Part shown: positions 1 through 5,987 of the stretch, piece after piece
How the letters are laid out: each line of letters begins with the position of its first letter
How positions within the stretch are numbered: the first letter of the stretch is position 1
DNA from: Chloroflexota bacterium
GTDB taxonomy: Bacteria > Chloroflexota > Dehalococcoidia > RBG-13-53-26
Assembly: GCA_030616195.1 (NCBI GenBank)
Contig: JAUWXW010000104.1
Location: 1 to 6,345 of the forward strand
Direction of reading: 5' to 3'
DNA: 6,345 bases
Position numbers and translations under genes: made by a program
Notes under the pieces: generated by a model
The model's database searches: none
What the model saw: only the letters and a program-made list of their open reading frames with translations
What the model was told of the DNA's origin: nothing

Positions 1-246
1 ACAAGCACGCCCCATCTCCTCTAACAGCACCACCAGGTCCAGAAAGTTGAACCCCCCTCCCCCATACTGCTCAGGAAAGGGAAGCCCTATCCACCCCAGA
101 TCAGCCATCTCCTTCCATAGCTCGGGCACATACCCCTTCTCGTCCTCCTCCATCTCCCGCACCAGCGTCTTGGGACACTTATTGGCCAGAAAGTCACGGG
201 CTGACTTCCACAGCATCTCCTGTTCTTCGCTGAAAGATAGGTCCAT
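1..246 (-). CDS. Acyl-CoA dehydrogenase, N-terminal part (cut by window edge)
   Basis: An open frame of 82 codons runs from the ATG at 246 to the window edge without a stop. It begins MDLSFSEEQEMLW and continues with LGWIGLPFPEQYGG and a following LLEEMGRA. This is the standard all-alpha N-terminal domain of acyl-CoA dehydrogenases, flavoenzymes that oxidise acyl-CoA to 2-enoyl-CoA and pass electrons to electron-transfer flavoprotein. The catalytic residue and FAD-binding parts lie outside the window. The sequence differs clearly from the two upstream dehydrogenases: it has no DWPG motif and a different linker after YGG. It is therefore a third, separate subfamily rather than another copy of the same duplication. 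The start follows the preceding stop codon by 22 bp and has a strong ribosome binding site, so it is almost certainly co-transcribed. It may be the partner subunit of one of the larger dehydrogenases, which is inference. Confidence 0.9.
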   Translation of the reverse strand, partial: MDLSFSEEQEMLWKSARDFLANKCPKTLVREMEEDEKGYVPELWKEMADLGWIGLPFPEQYGGGGFNFLDLVVLLEEMGRAC

Positions 247-253
247 TCCTTAT

Positions 254-260
254 CCTCCTT
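254..260 (-). promoter_or_regulatory. Ribosome binding site of the third acyl-CoA dehydrogenase
   Basis: AAGGAGG on the minus strand sits 7 nt before the ATG at 246. It fixes this start although the gene is truncated by the window, and it lies wholly in the 22-bp gap after the upstream stop codon. Confidence 0.85.
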
Positions 261-268
261 CTAGTGAC

Positions 269-1519
269 TTAAGTCTTTGGTGCCGGTTTGGGTTCCCTGG
301 GCAGGCCCAACCCCATGAGGGCAATGGCATTGCGGGCCACCTCAGTGGTGCCGGCGGCAATAGTATTACAGACTGTGCTCAGGTAGAGATGCTTCATCCT
401 GCCTCCCAGCCTGGCCCACTTGTCCTTTTTCTCATCCATCTGTCTCCAGTTGCCTCCCATCGGACCCAGTTGCCCGTAGAGCCCCACGATTTGCATACCA
501 AGAACAGCCACTCGCTGAGTGACGATACCGCCAAGTACTTTGATCTGGTTGGCAGTATTCGTCACATTGCCACCTGTAAGTGCCAGATAGTTCATTTTGT
601 AGCCCATGTTGCGGGCTATCTCGAGCTGAATGGCCATGTCAGCCAGCCTATTGCGAATCAGCCCATTCTTGGCTAAGGGCTCTCCATCCACATAGGTCTC
701 CTTGCAGTACTGTACCAGAAGGTCAAGGTCTCGCTTGATATTCATGATAAGCATAATCCCATAGCTTCTCTCGTGACTGAGAGCAGCCATGACTACTTTC
801 CAGCCGCCATTCAGTTCCCCCAGCAGGTTTTCCTTGGGAACCTTGACGTTGTCGAAAAACACCTCGTTAAAAGCACCCAACCCGGTCATCATGGTAAGAC
901 GGCTCATGGTAATCCCCGGGGTATCGTAATCGACAATAAGTATGCTTATTCCCCGGTGCTTATAAGCTTCGGGATCAGTCCGGACGTAGACCGGAGCGAA
1001 GTCGGCACGGTGGGCGGCACTCTGCCAGGTCTTCTGGCCGTTGAGGACGAAATAATCCCCTTGCAATTCCGCCTTCAACTGTATGCTGGCCAGATCGGAA
1101 CCTGCATTTGGTTCGCTCATAGCTGTGGCCCCTTTCACCTCCCCACGGACCATCCTTGGTATGTACTTCTCCTTTTGCTCTTCAGTGCCAAACTCCAGAA
1201 GCAAGCCCCCCAAGCCTCCAATGAACTGATAAGCATCCAGGCCGGGAGCCCCACGATAGGTCATCTCCTCTTCCAGGATCATCTGCTTCCACAAAGGTTG
1301 CTCCTGGCCTCCATATTTCTTGGGCCAAGTCAGGCCCAGCCACCCCTTGGCTGCCAGCTTCCGCTGCATCTCCCGGCTGACCTCGTGAATCTCGTCAAAA
1401 GCGTCCTCATGGTACATATCTGGGTCTATGCCGGGCCAGTCAGGTGGCAACTCCCGTTCAAGGAACTCTCTTACCTCTTTTCGGAAAGCCTCCTCATCTG
1501 CAGTAAAACTAAAATCCAT
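269..1519 (-). CDS. Acyl-CoA dehydrogenase family protein, 416 aa (second tandem paralogue)
   Basis: A full-length acyl-CoA dehydrogenase, expected to be a cytoplasmic FAD enzyme forming 2-enoyl-CoA. Residues 1-130 form the N-terminal helical domain (LAAKGWLGLTWPKKYGGQ at 54-71). The middle beta domain carries the flavin/substrate motif SEPNAGSDLA (135-144) and KTWQSAAHRADF (163-174). The C-terminal helical domain ends in GTTEVARN and GLGLPR. The position normally held by the catalytic Glu just before the GT(S/T)E motif is Ala389. A Glu-Arg pair at 250-251 (LSHERS) instead fits the helix-G catalytic Glu known from isovaleryl-CoA and long-chain acyl-CoA dehydrogenases. It is about half identical, by eye, to the gene directly upstream and has a small insertion near 351-360 that the paralogue lacks. 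The start is supported by AAGGAG 5 nt upstream. The substrate is unknown; the FadE26/FadE29-type enzymes of steroid degradation are the nearest functional comparison I can offer. Confidence 0.93.
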   Translation of the reverse strand: MDFSFTADEEAFRKEVREFLERELPPDWPGIDPDMYHEDAFDEIHEVSREMQRKLAAKGWLGLTWPKKYGGQEQPLWKQMILEEEMTYRGAPGLDAYQFIGGLGGLLLEFGTEEQKEKYIPRMVRGEVKGATAMSEPNAGSDLASIQLKAELQGDYFVLNGQKTWQSAAHRADFAPVYVRTDPEAYKHRGISILIVDYDTPGITMSRLTMMTGLGAFNEVFFDNVKVPKENLLGELNGGWKVVMAALSHERSYGIMLIMNIKRDLDLLVQYCKETYVDGEPLAKNGLIRNRLADMAIQLEIARNMGYKMNYLALTGGNVTNTANQIKVLGGIVTQRVAVLGMQIVGLYGQLGPMGGNWRQMDEKKDKWARLGGRMKHLYLSTVCNTIAAGTTEVARNAIALMGLGLPREPKPAPKT

Positions 1520-1524
1520 AACCT

Positions 1525-1530
1525 CTCCTT
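1525..1530 (-). promoter_or_regulatory. Ribosome binding site of the 416-aa acyl-CoA dehydrogenase
   Basis: AAGGAG, continuing into GAGG, lies 5 nt ahead of the ATG at 1519 inside the 34-bp gap between the two paralogous dehydrogenase genes. No promoter or terminator is visible in that gap, which favours co-transcription. Confidence 0.75.
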
Positions 1531-1553
1531 TCCACTTGGCCTAAAATGACAGG

Positions 1554-2744
1554 CTACCCACGGGGCAGTCCCAACCCAAAGTTAGCCACGGTATTCTTGG
1601 ACATCTCGCTGGTGCCACTCCAGACGCCCACCGCCGCTGCCAGTAGATAGCCATCCATCATCCTTCCCTTCAGCCTGGTCCACTTGGATTTCTCATCCAG
1701 CTGCCCGTATTGTCCCAGGATCTGCATCCCTACATTGGCCATGCGCTGAGTAACCGCACTCCCATACAGCCTGCTTTGAGAACCTTCAATCACAATTGGC
1801 TTTCCGCTGGTCACCAGCCAGTTTAGCTTCCAGGCGAAGGTGCGTCCCACCTCAATCTCAATAGCCATCTCACCCAGTCTATTTCGAATGATAGGGTCCT
1901 TGGCCAGAGGTTGTCCATGGACGTAGGTCTCCTGGCAATACCGCACCAACTGCTCCAGGTCTTGCCTGGCAGTGTTGATAAGCAATATCCCGAAGGTCCT
2001 CTCCGAGCTAAGCGAAGATACAACCACAGTCCACCCCCCGTTCACGTCCCCAAGCACGTTCTCTTTGGGAACCTTAACATTGTCATAAAAGACCTCATTT
2101 AAGATGGAAAGTTCGCCCATCTGCTCCTGGCGTCGTATGGTAAGCCCCGGGCTTCTCTGATTGACCAAAAAGCAAGTGATCCCCCTATGCTTCTTCACAT
2201 CAGGGTCAGTCCGGGCATAGACCATGCACCAGTCAGAATGATTAGCACCGCTCTGCCAGCTCTTCTGCCCATTAAGGACAAAGCAGCCCTCTTCCTCCAC
2301 TGCCTTTGTCTCCAGATTAGCCAGGTCCGAACCCGCATTGGGCTCGCTCATTCCTATGGACCACCTCTCCTCCCCACGGGTAATCGGGGTGATAAACCTC
2401 TTCTTTTGCCCTTCAGTGCCAAACATTAAGATCAACGGCCCGGCCAGAATCATGGAATACTGGTCATATCCTGGCGCCGCTCTATAGCCAAGTTCTTCCT
2501 CCAGGATCATCTGCTTGACCAAGGAATCTCCCTGCCCGCCGTATTCTTTGGGCCAACTGATACCAATCCAACCCTTGGCGGCCAGCTTTCGCCGCATCTC
2601 AATCCCAATTTGGTAAATCTCCTCGACCGCTTCCTCGTGAAACATGCCAACCTGTCCAGGCCAATCCGCTGGTAGCGACTCCCGAAGAAAGTCCCGGACC
2701 TCTTCCTGGAAGGCTTCCTCTTCTTTAGTGAAGCGAAAGTCCAT
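1554..2744 (-). CDS. Acyl-CoA dehydrogenase family protein, 396 aa (first tandem paralogue)
   Basis: A complete acyl-CoA dehydrogenase (FAD, acyl-CoA to 2-enoyl-CoA). The N-terminal domain contains LPADWPG (24-30) and LAAKGWIGISWPKEYGGQG (54-72). The FAD/substrate segment has SEPNAGSDLA (133-142) and KSWQSGANHSDW (161-172). The C-terminal motif is GTSEMSKN with terminal GLGLPRG. The residue before that motif, where medium- and short-chain enzymes have the catalytic Glu, is Ser376. Glu248-Arg249 (LSSERT) occupies the alternative helix-G position, so catalysis is still plausible. The next gene is a diverged copy that shares motif order, the DWPG motif and the relocated Glu, and this points to an old tandem duplication. 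The two may form a heteromer or act on successive intermediates; the sequence cannot decide. The ribosome binding site is strong but unusually close to the ATG. Confidence 0.93.
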   Translation of the reverse strand: MDFRFTKEEEAFQEEVRDFLRESLPADWPGQVGMFHEEAVEEIYQIGIEMRRKLAAKGWIGISWPKEYGGQGDSLVKQMILEEELGYRAAPGYDQYSMILAGPLILMFGTEGQKKRFITPITRGEERWSIGMSEPNAGSDLANLETKAVEEEGCFVLNGQKSWQSGANHSDWCMVYARTDPDVKKHRGITCFLVNQRSPGLTIRRQEQMGELSILNEVFYDNVKVPKENVLGDVNGGWTVVVSSLSSERTFGILLINTARQDLEQLVRYCQETYVHGQPLAKDPIIRNRLGEMAIEIEVGRTFAWKLNWLVTSGKPIVIEGSQSRLYGSAVTQRMANVGMQILGQYGQLDEKSKWTRLKGRMMDGYLLAAAVGVWSGTSEMSKNTVANFGLGLPRG

Positions 2745-2894
2745 CGCCCTCCTTTTGAATAGGACCCTTTGACTGAATCAACCGCGTATGGGCAGGTCTC
2801 TCAACCTGCTCGTAGGCGCCAGTCTCTAACAAGCTCCTGCTGTATTGGAGCGAAAAACCGCCCTCGCCAACCGCCCTTAGAGTAAAACGCTTTC
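2745..2894. other. 150-bp intergenic spacer with a small hairpin and a direct repeat
   Basis: This is the longest gap inside the cluster. It contains a perfect 6-bp inverted repeat GCAGGT/ACCTGC (2792-2797 and 2804-2809) around a 6-nt loop, and a 9-bp direct repeat AACCGCCCT (2856-2864 and 2869-2877) separated by 4 bp. Neither hairpin nor repeat is followed by a run of T on the minus strand, so I do not call a terminator. I see no convincing -35/-10 pair. It could hold a transcript-processing site or a weak internal promoter for the dehydrogenases, but this is not shown. Confidence 0.4.
2748..2754 (-). promoter_or_regulatory. Ribosome binding site of the 396-aa acyl-CoA dehydrogenase, short spacing
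   Basis: AAGGAGG stands only 3 nt from the ATG at 2744, closer than at any other gene here (4-7 nt). The protein start MDFRFTKEEEAF matches the paralogue's N-terminus, so the ATG is still the best start despite the tight spacing. Confidence 0.7.
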
Positions 2895-4079
2895 CTAGTC
2901 TCTGGGTCCGACAATGGTGACAGACGCCTGGAACATACCCGGCGTACCGCCCTGCGAATGAGCCAGGCCCAGCTTGGGATCCTTCAGCTGGCGCTCTCCG
3001 GCCCTCCCCAACAATTGATTGTATAGCTCGTAGATCATCCTCAGCCCGCTGGCGCCAACGGGATGGCCAAAGGATTTTAGTCCGCCATCCATGTTGACTG
3101 GCAGGTCCCCCGTGAGAGTAAAGGACTCCTTGTCCACCTCCTCCGGACCCTTGCCACGAGGACAGAAGCCCAGGGACTCATAAATTATCAACTCGGTGAT
3201 GCTGAAGCAATCGTGAACTTCAGCCATACTGATCTCTTTGCGCGGGTCCTTTATGCCTACCTGCTCATAAGCCTGCTGGGCTGCCACCCAGGTCTCATCC
3301 CAGAAGGTTATGTCAACGTCAGAGCGGAATTTGCCCTTAAATGGATCTATACGACCCACCGATAAGCCCAGACCCTTTATCAGCGTATAGTCCTGCGTAT
3401 AGTCCTTAGCCTTGTCGGCACGGGTTATTATAGCTGCCGATGCCCCGTCGGTAACCGGACAGCAATCGAACAACCCCAGAGGCCAGGCGATTATGGGGGC
3501 ATTCACAGCCGTTTCCAAGGTTACCGCCCTACGGAAGTGAGCCTTGGGATGCAGCGCGCCGTTGGCGTGATTCTTGACGGCAATCTTGGCTATGATCTCC
3601 TTGCCCTTGTCCGAGGGGATTTTGTACTTCTCAAAGTATTGAACTGCTGACTTGGCAAAGGAAGCCGGCGCTGAACCAACGACGGAAATAGGATGCAGCG
3701 AACCCGGCATTTCAAGAGCACCGCTGCCGTAGTCCTTCAGCTTCTCGAAGCCGACGCAGAGGACTGTATCATACATCCCTGAGGCAACAGAGAAAGCCCC
3801 TACCCTCAGCGCCTCTGCCGCCGTGGCGCAGTTGTTCTCCACCCTGGTAGCTGGAATCTTATCGAGCTGAAGCGCCTCGGTTACAGTGGCACCGGTCCAC
3901 ATGCTGGAGGAGACATTGCCCACGAACACGGCCTCAATATCCTTGGGACCCACTCCGGCATCCTCGTACGCCTCATAGCAGCACTCGATGATCATATCAG
4001 GCACACCCATGTTCCACAGATCCCCGTAGCGGGTACAGCCCATACCGATTATGGCAACTTTGTCTTTTATGTTACCCAT
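2895..4079 (-). CDS. SCP2-type thiolase (acetyl-CoA acetyltransferase family), 394 aa
   Basis: A thiolase-fold enzyme that would condense acyl-CoAs or cleave a 3-oxoacyl-CoA with CoA. The N-terminus is KVAIIGMGCTRYGD. The nucleophilic Cys is Cys84 in ENNCATAAEA, matching the NNC(S/A)T site of the family. The HDCF motif at 289-292 is diagnostic of SCP2/SCP-x-type thiolases and supplies the second active-site Cys (Cys291). GHPVGASG at 338-345 contains the catalytic His339. The C-terminal LAHSQGG (372-378) replaces the CxGGG of classical thiolases, as expected for this branch. No SCP2 sterol-carrier domain is attached, and 394 aa is normal for the thiolase part alone. It starts 12 bp after the HMG-CoA-synthase-like/DUF35 gene, a pairing known from archaeal thiolase/synthase complexes and from DUF35-dependent thiolases such as BbsAB. 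The active-site residues are all present, so it should be catalytically competent; degradative versus biosynthetic direction is unknown. Confidence 0.93.
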   Translation of the reverse strand: MGNIKDKVAIIGMGCTRYGDLWNMGVPDMIIECCYEAYEDAGVGPKDIEAVFVGNVSSSMWTGATVTEALQLDKIPATRVENNCATAAEALRVGAFSVASGMYDTVLCVGFEKLKDYGSGALEMPGSLHPISVVGSAPASFAKSAVQYFEKYKIPSDKGKEIIAKIAVKNHANGALHPKAHFRRAVTLETAVNAPIIAWPLGLFDCCPVTDGASAAIITRADKAKDYTQDYTLIKGLGLSVGRIDPFKGKFRSDVDITFWDETWVAAQQAYEQVGIKDPRKEISMAEVHDCFSITELIIYESLGFCPRGKGPEEVDKESFTLTGDLPVNMDGGLKSFGHPVGASGLRMIYELYNQLLGRAGERQLKDPKLGLAHSQGGTPGMFQASVTIVGPRD

Positions 4080-4083
4080 TTTC

Positions 4084-4090
4084 CCTCCTT
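4084..4090 (-). promoter_or_regulatory. Ribosome binding site of the thiolase
   Basis: AAGGAGG lies 4 nt before the ATG at 4079, filling most of the 12-bp gap after the upstream stop codon. The stretch AAAGGAGGGAAAATG is identical to that in front of the upstream gene, which suggests matched translation of the two putative complex partners. Confidence 0.85.
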
Positions 4091-4091
4091 T

Positions 4092-5516
4092 TTATCGCAC
4101 TGGTTTGCACTTCCACCCGTACGCAGAGACATCCCCTTGACGCTCCAGCTTCCTCAAGGTCATCTCCATTGGCTGTCCAACCTTCATATCCTCTATATTC
4201 CCGTAGTCTGTCATCTCCAGCTCCATTCGGGCGCCACCCTCGAAGTCAATGATGGCCCTGCCCAGTGGCGGATCAGTAACCTCAGGAATAGTAGGTATGG
4301 TGTCCGCGCTAAAGCTGTACACGGTGACTTTCTCGTCGAGAAGCCTGATCTGCTTGCTGTCATCCTTGGAGTAGCACTTGGGGCAGATTCTCCGTATCGG
4401 GAACTCAATCCAGCCACACTGGTTGCACTTGCTGGCATGAAGCTTGAACATGGAATCTCGCTCCCTCCACAACTGTGCTAAGCCAGGCGTGATAGGAGTC
4501 ATTCTTGAGGGCTCCACGTGGAAGAGATGGCGCAGTCTCAAGTATTTCAGGTAGCTTGGGAGTTCCTTTTTCGACTGCAAATAGCCCAGCACACCATGAC
4601 GGTCTCTGACCTTTTCTATCTCTTCGGTTACCTTGAAAAGCATCACGTCCACGCCATCCCCGTAGCCAGCTACCAGTATGGTGTCTCCTGCCTTTGCCTG
4701 CTCAAGGGCCGCCACCAACAGCATCAAGGGGAAGGCTGATCCGGTGTTGCCCATCTCGTTGAAGAGCGGGTACTGCACCTGGGTCTTGGCATCAAATTTC
4801 AGACCGGTCGCCACGCCGGTATGGGATCTGGCGTCAGGAGCATTATGGACTAACTTGGTAATGCCCGCGGGCTCAACCCCGAACTTCTTCATGGCCGCAC
4901 CGATTGCCTTAACCATCATCGGCTGGTAGCCTTCCGCCGCAGCAAATCGATCACTCCAACTATGGACGAAAATATCGTTTGCCGGTCGCCACAAGTCAGT
5001 GAAATCGCTGGTTGCAGTGTGACAGCCTTCTATGCTGGCGATCACCTCAGAGTCTCCTAACAAGAGAGCAGCCGCACCATCGCCCATATTTGACTCCTGC
5101 GGTGATAGAGGAGACCCGAGCCGGCAATCAGCGGCTGACACCATGACCTTCTTTGCTGAGCCGGCCTTTATGGCATCCGCCGCCATCATCAGTGCAGTCG
5201 TTCCTGCTCTCAGTGAGGCGCCCACGTCTGCCGTCATTGTGTTGTCACCGAAATCGAGAGCCGAAGCGGCTACAGCAGCCAGTTGCTTCTCTGCAAAAGG
5301 TGAGCTGCACGAGGCATTGATCAAGCCGTCAATCGTCTCACGATCTATACCCTTGGTGCAGTCAAGAATGGCATCGATCGCCATAGTCAAAGCATCTTCG
5401 TCTGCACCCGCTACCGATCGCTCTCCTGCACCCCCTTGACCCAGCAACTTACCCATTTCTGCACGGGTCAGCCTATAGAGGGGTACATACGCACCATACG
5501 AACAGATACCTACCAT
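4092..5516 (-). CDS. HMG-CoA-synthase-like protein fused to a C-terminal DUF35 zinc-ribbon/OB-fold domain, 474 aa
   Basis: Residues 1 to about 300 form a thiolase-superfamily, HMG-CoA-synthase-like domain: GICSYGAYVPLYR at the start, NMGDGAAALLLGD (143-155), LVHNAPDARSH (222-232) with the likely catalytic His224, EMGNTGSAFP (254-263) and a terminal GYGDGVDVMLF. Residues about 355-385 are a zinc ribbon with Cys364, Cys367, Cys378 and Cys381 in two CxxC pairs. Residues about 390-470 are an OB-fold. Zinc ribbon plus OB-fold is DUF35, a domain known to bind CoA and to bridge or activate thiolases. By eye alignment the nucleophilic Cys of HMG-CoA synthase falls on Leu102 (ASLRAGT) and the catalytic Glu on Cys70 (NASCSS), so classical HMG-CoA synthesis is doubtful. 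The direct link to the thiolase 12 bp downstream suggests a complex in which this protein serves as DUF35 partner and scaffold. Some databases would name it 3-hydroxy-3-methylglutaryl-CoA synthase on overall similarity. Confidence 0.88.
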   Translation of the reverse strand: MVGICSYGAYVPLYRLTRAEMGKLLGQGGAGERSVAGADEDALTMAIDAILDCTKGIDRETIDGLINASCSSPFAEKQLAAVAASALDFGDNTMTADVGASLRAGTTALMMAADAIKAGSAKKVMVSAADCRLGSPLSPQESNMGDGAAALLLGDSEVIASIEGCHTATSDFTDLWRPANDIFVHSWSDRFAAAEGYQPMMVKAIGAAMKKFGVEPAGITKLVHNAPDARSHTGVATGLKFDAKTQVQYPLFNEMGNTGSAFPLMLLVAALEQAKAGDTILVAGYGDGVDVMLFKVTEEIEKVRDRHGVLGYLQSKKELPSYLKYLRLRHLFHVEPSRMTPITPGLAQLWRERDSMFKLHASKCNQCGWIEFPIRRICPKCYSKDDSKQIRLLDEKVTVYSFSADTIPTIPEVTDPPLGRAIIDFEGGARMELEMTDYGNIEDMKVGQPMEMTLRKLERQGDVSAYGWKCKPVR

Positions 5517-5765
5517 TTTCCCTCCTTTGCATTAATCTTGTTCGCCATATAGAGCACCTTGGATTATTGATGCCCGCTGCTTATCTCCTCCATCGCCTGC
5601 TTATAGGCATCATCTTAGGAAATCCAGTCCCTTGACACCGCGCGCACCTATTAGACATGCAACTTTTCCTCTGAAGGTGGTGGGGTCTATGGAACCGGAT
5701 CTGACATTACGAGCTCAAATATCTAGCGCACTCTCCTCCTGGATTACACTGGAAGAGGCCGTCCG
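5517..5765 (-). other. Long untranslated leader (about 250 nt) of the cluster transcript
   Basis: If transcription starts about 7 nt after the TATAAT box, near 5765, about 250 nt precede the first ATG. I recognise no riboswitch, T-box or attenuator with a T run. On the minus strand the leader holds a stop-free stretch of 34 codons (5714-5613) whose translation looks protein-like (FRGKVACLIGARGVKGLDFL). After a stop, a second short stretch in another frame reads DDAYKQAMEEISSG. A small ORF of 12 codons (5548-5510) overlaps the start of the synthase-like gene but has no good ribosome binding site. The region is either a structured leader or the eroded remains of a gene. Confidence 0.4.
5521..5527 (-). 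promoter_or_regulatory. Ribosome binding site of the HMG-CoA-synthase-like/DUF35 gene
   Basis: AAGGAGG stands 4 nt before the ATG at 5516. This confirms the start and gives a protein whose first strand (VGICSYGAYVP) is the expected beginning of the family. Confidence 0.85.
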
Positions 5766-5771
5766 CTAGCG

Positions 5772-5800
5772 ATTATACCGTATCGAGAATGTCATTTCAA
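5772..5800 (-). promoter_or_regulatory. Sigma70-type promoter for the cluster (TTGAAA-17-TATAAT)
   Basis: On the minus strand TTGAAA (5800-5795, five of six matches to TTGACA) is followed by exactly 17 nt and a perfect TATAAT (5777-5772). It points toward the synthase-like/DUF35 gene and lies in the 531-bp gap after the upstream gene. It is the best promoter match in the window. The downstream genes have no comparable element, which supports a single main transcript for the cluster. Confidence 0.7.
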
Positions 5801-5822
5801 ATCGCCCTAGGCTTTCCCCGTT

Positions 5823-5978
5823 CCTTGGGTGTAGATTCAAGAGACCCAAGAGATTCTTCGGTCGCCTAAGGTCGCCAGAGGGCCGCCTAAGGCGACACCG
5901 ACCTCAGAATGACAGGAAATCAAGGGCTGGCAATGACGAAGGACAACTTGAATCCACGGAATGAGGGGGGTCCCAAGG
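5823..5978. repeat. Palindromic intergenic repeat, REP/MITE-like
   Basis: The core, 5851-5914, begins AGATTCTTCGGTCGCC and ends CTCAGAATGACA. It resembles the AGATTCTTCG...CTCAGAATGACA palindromes dispersed in many bacterial genomes. Its centre is a long hairpin: 5861-5876 pairs with 5881-5896 around the loop AGAG with two mismatches and one G-T pair. It is flanked by further inverted repeats, GATTCAAG (5834-5841) against CTTGAATC (5947-5954) and CCTTGGG (5823-5829) against CCCAAGG (5972-5978), which could be remains of terminal inverted repeats. A local 7-bp hairpin CTTGGGT/ACCCAAG (5824-5830, 5844-5850) lies inside the left arm. No coding potential is seen. It ends about 23 bp before the -35 box of the cluster promoter. 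Confidence 0.6.
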
Positions 5979-5987
5979 TAGTAAGAA

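Noticed and set aside
47..1549. Long plus-strand open frames (47-676 and 773-1549) opposite the dehydrogenase genes
   Set aside because: They lie antisense to well-supported acyl-CoA dehydrogenase genes, have low-complexity unnatural compositions and match no family; they are shadows of the real genes.
5032..5439. Plus-strand frame of 135 codons rich in Ala and Ser
   Set aside because: It is antisense to the synthase-like domain, and its composition follows from the GC-biased codons of the real gene.
1..5516. Assignment of the cluster to steroid side-chain degradation
   Set aside because: The gene types resemble FadE, ChsH2 and Ltp2 sets, but no steroid-specific gene is present and the thiolase keeps its catalytic Cys; the substrate cannot be inferred.
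5510..5548. 12-codon leader peptide overlapping the start of the synthase-like gene
   Set aside because: Its ribosome binding site is poor, it has no attenuator-like codon runs, and it overlaps the strong site of the real gene; it is most likely chance.
5861..5896. Rho-independent terminator at the strong hairpin
   Set aside because: Neither strand has a T run after the stem, and the hairpin fits a dispersed palindromic repeat better.
5823..5978. CRISPR array or structural RNA gene in the intergenic repeat
   Set aside because: There is one imperfect palindrome and no regularly spaced direct repeats; no tRNA or rRNA signatures are present.
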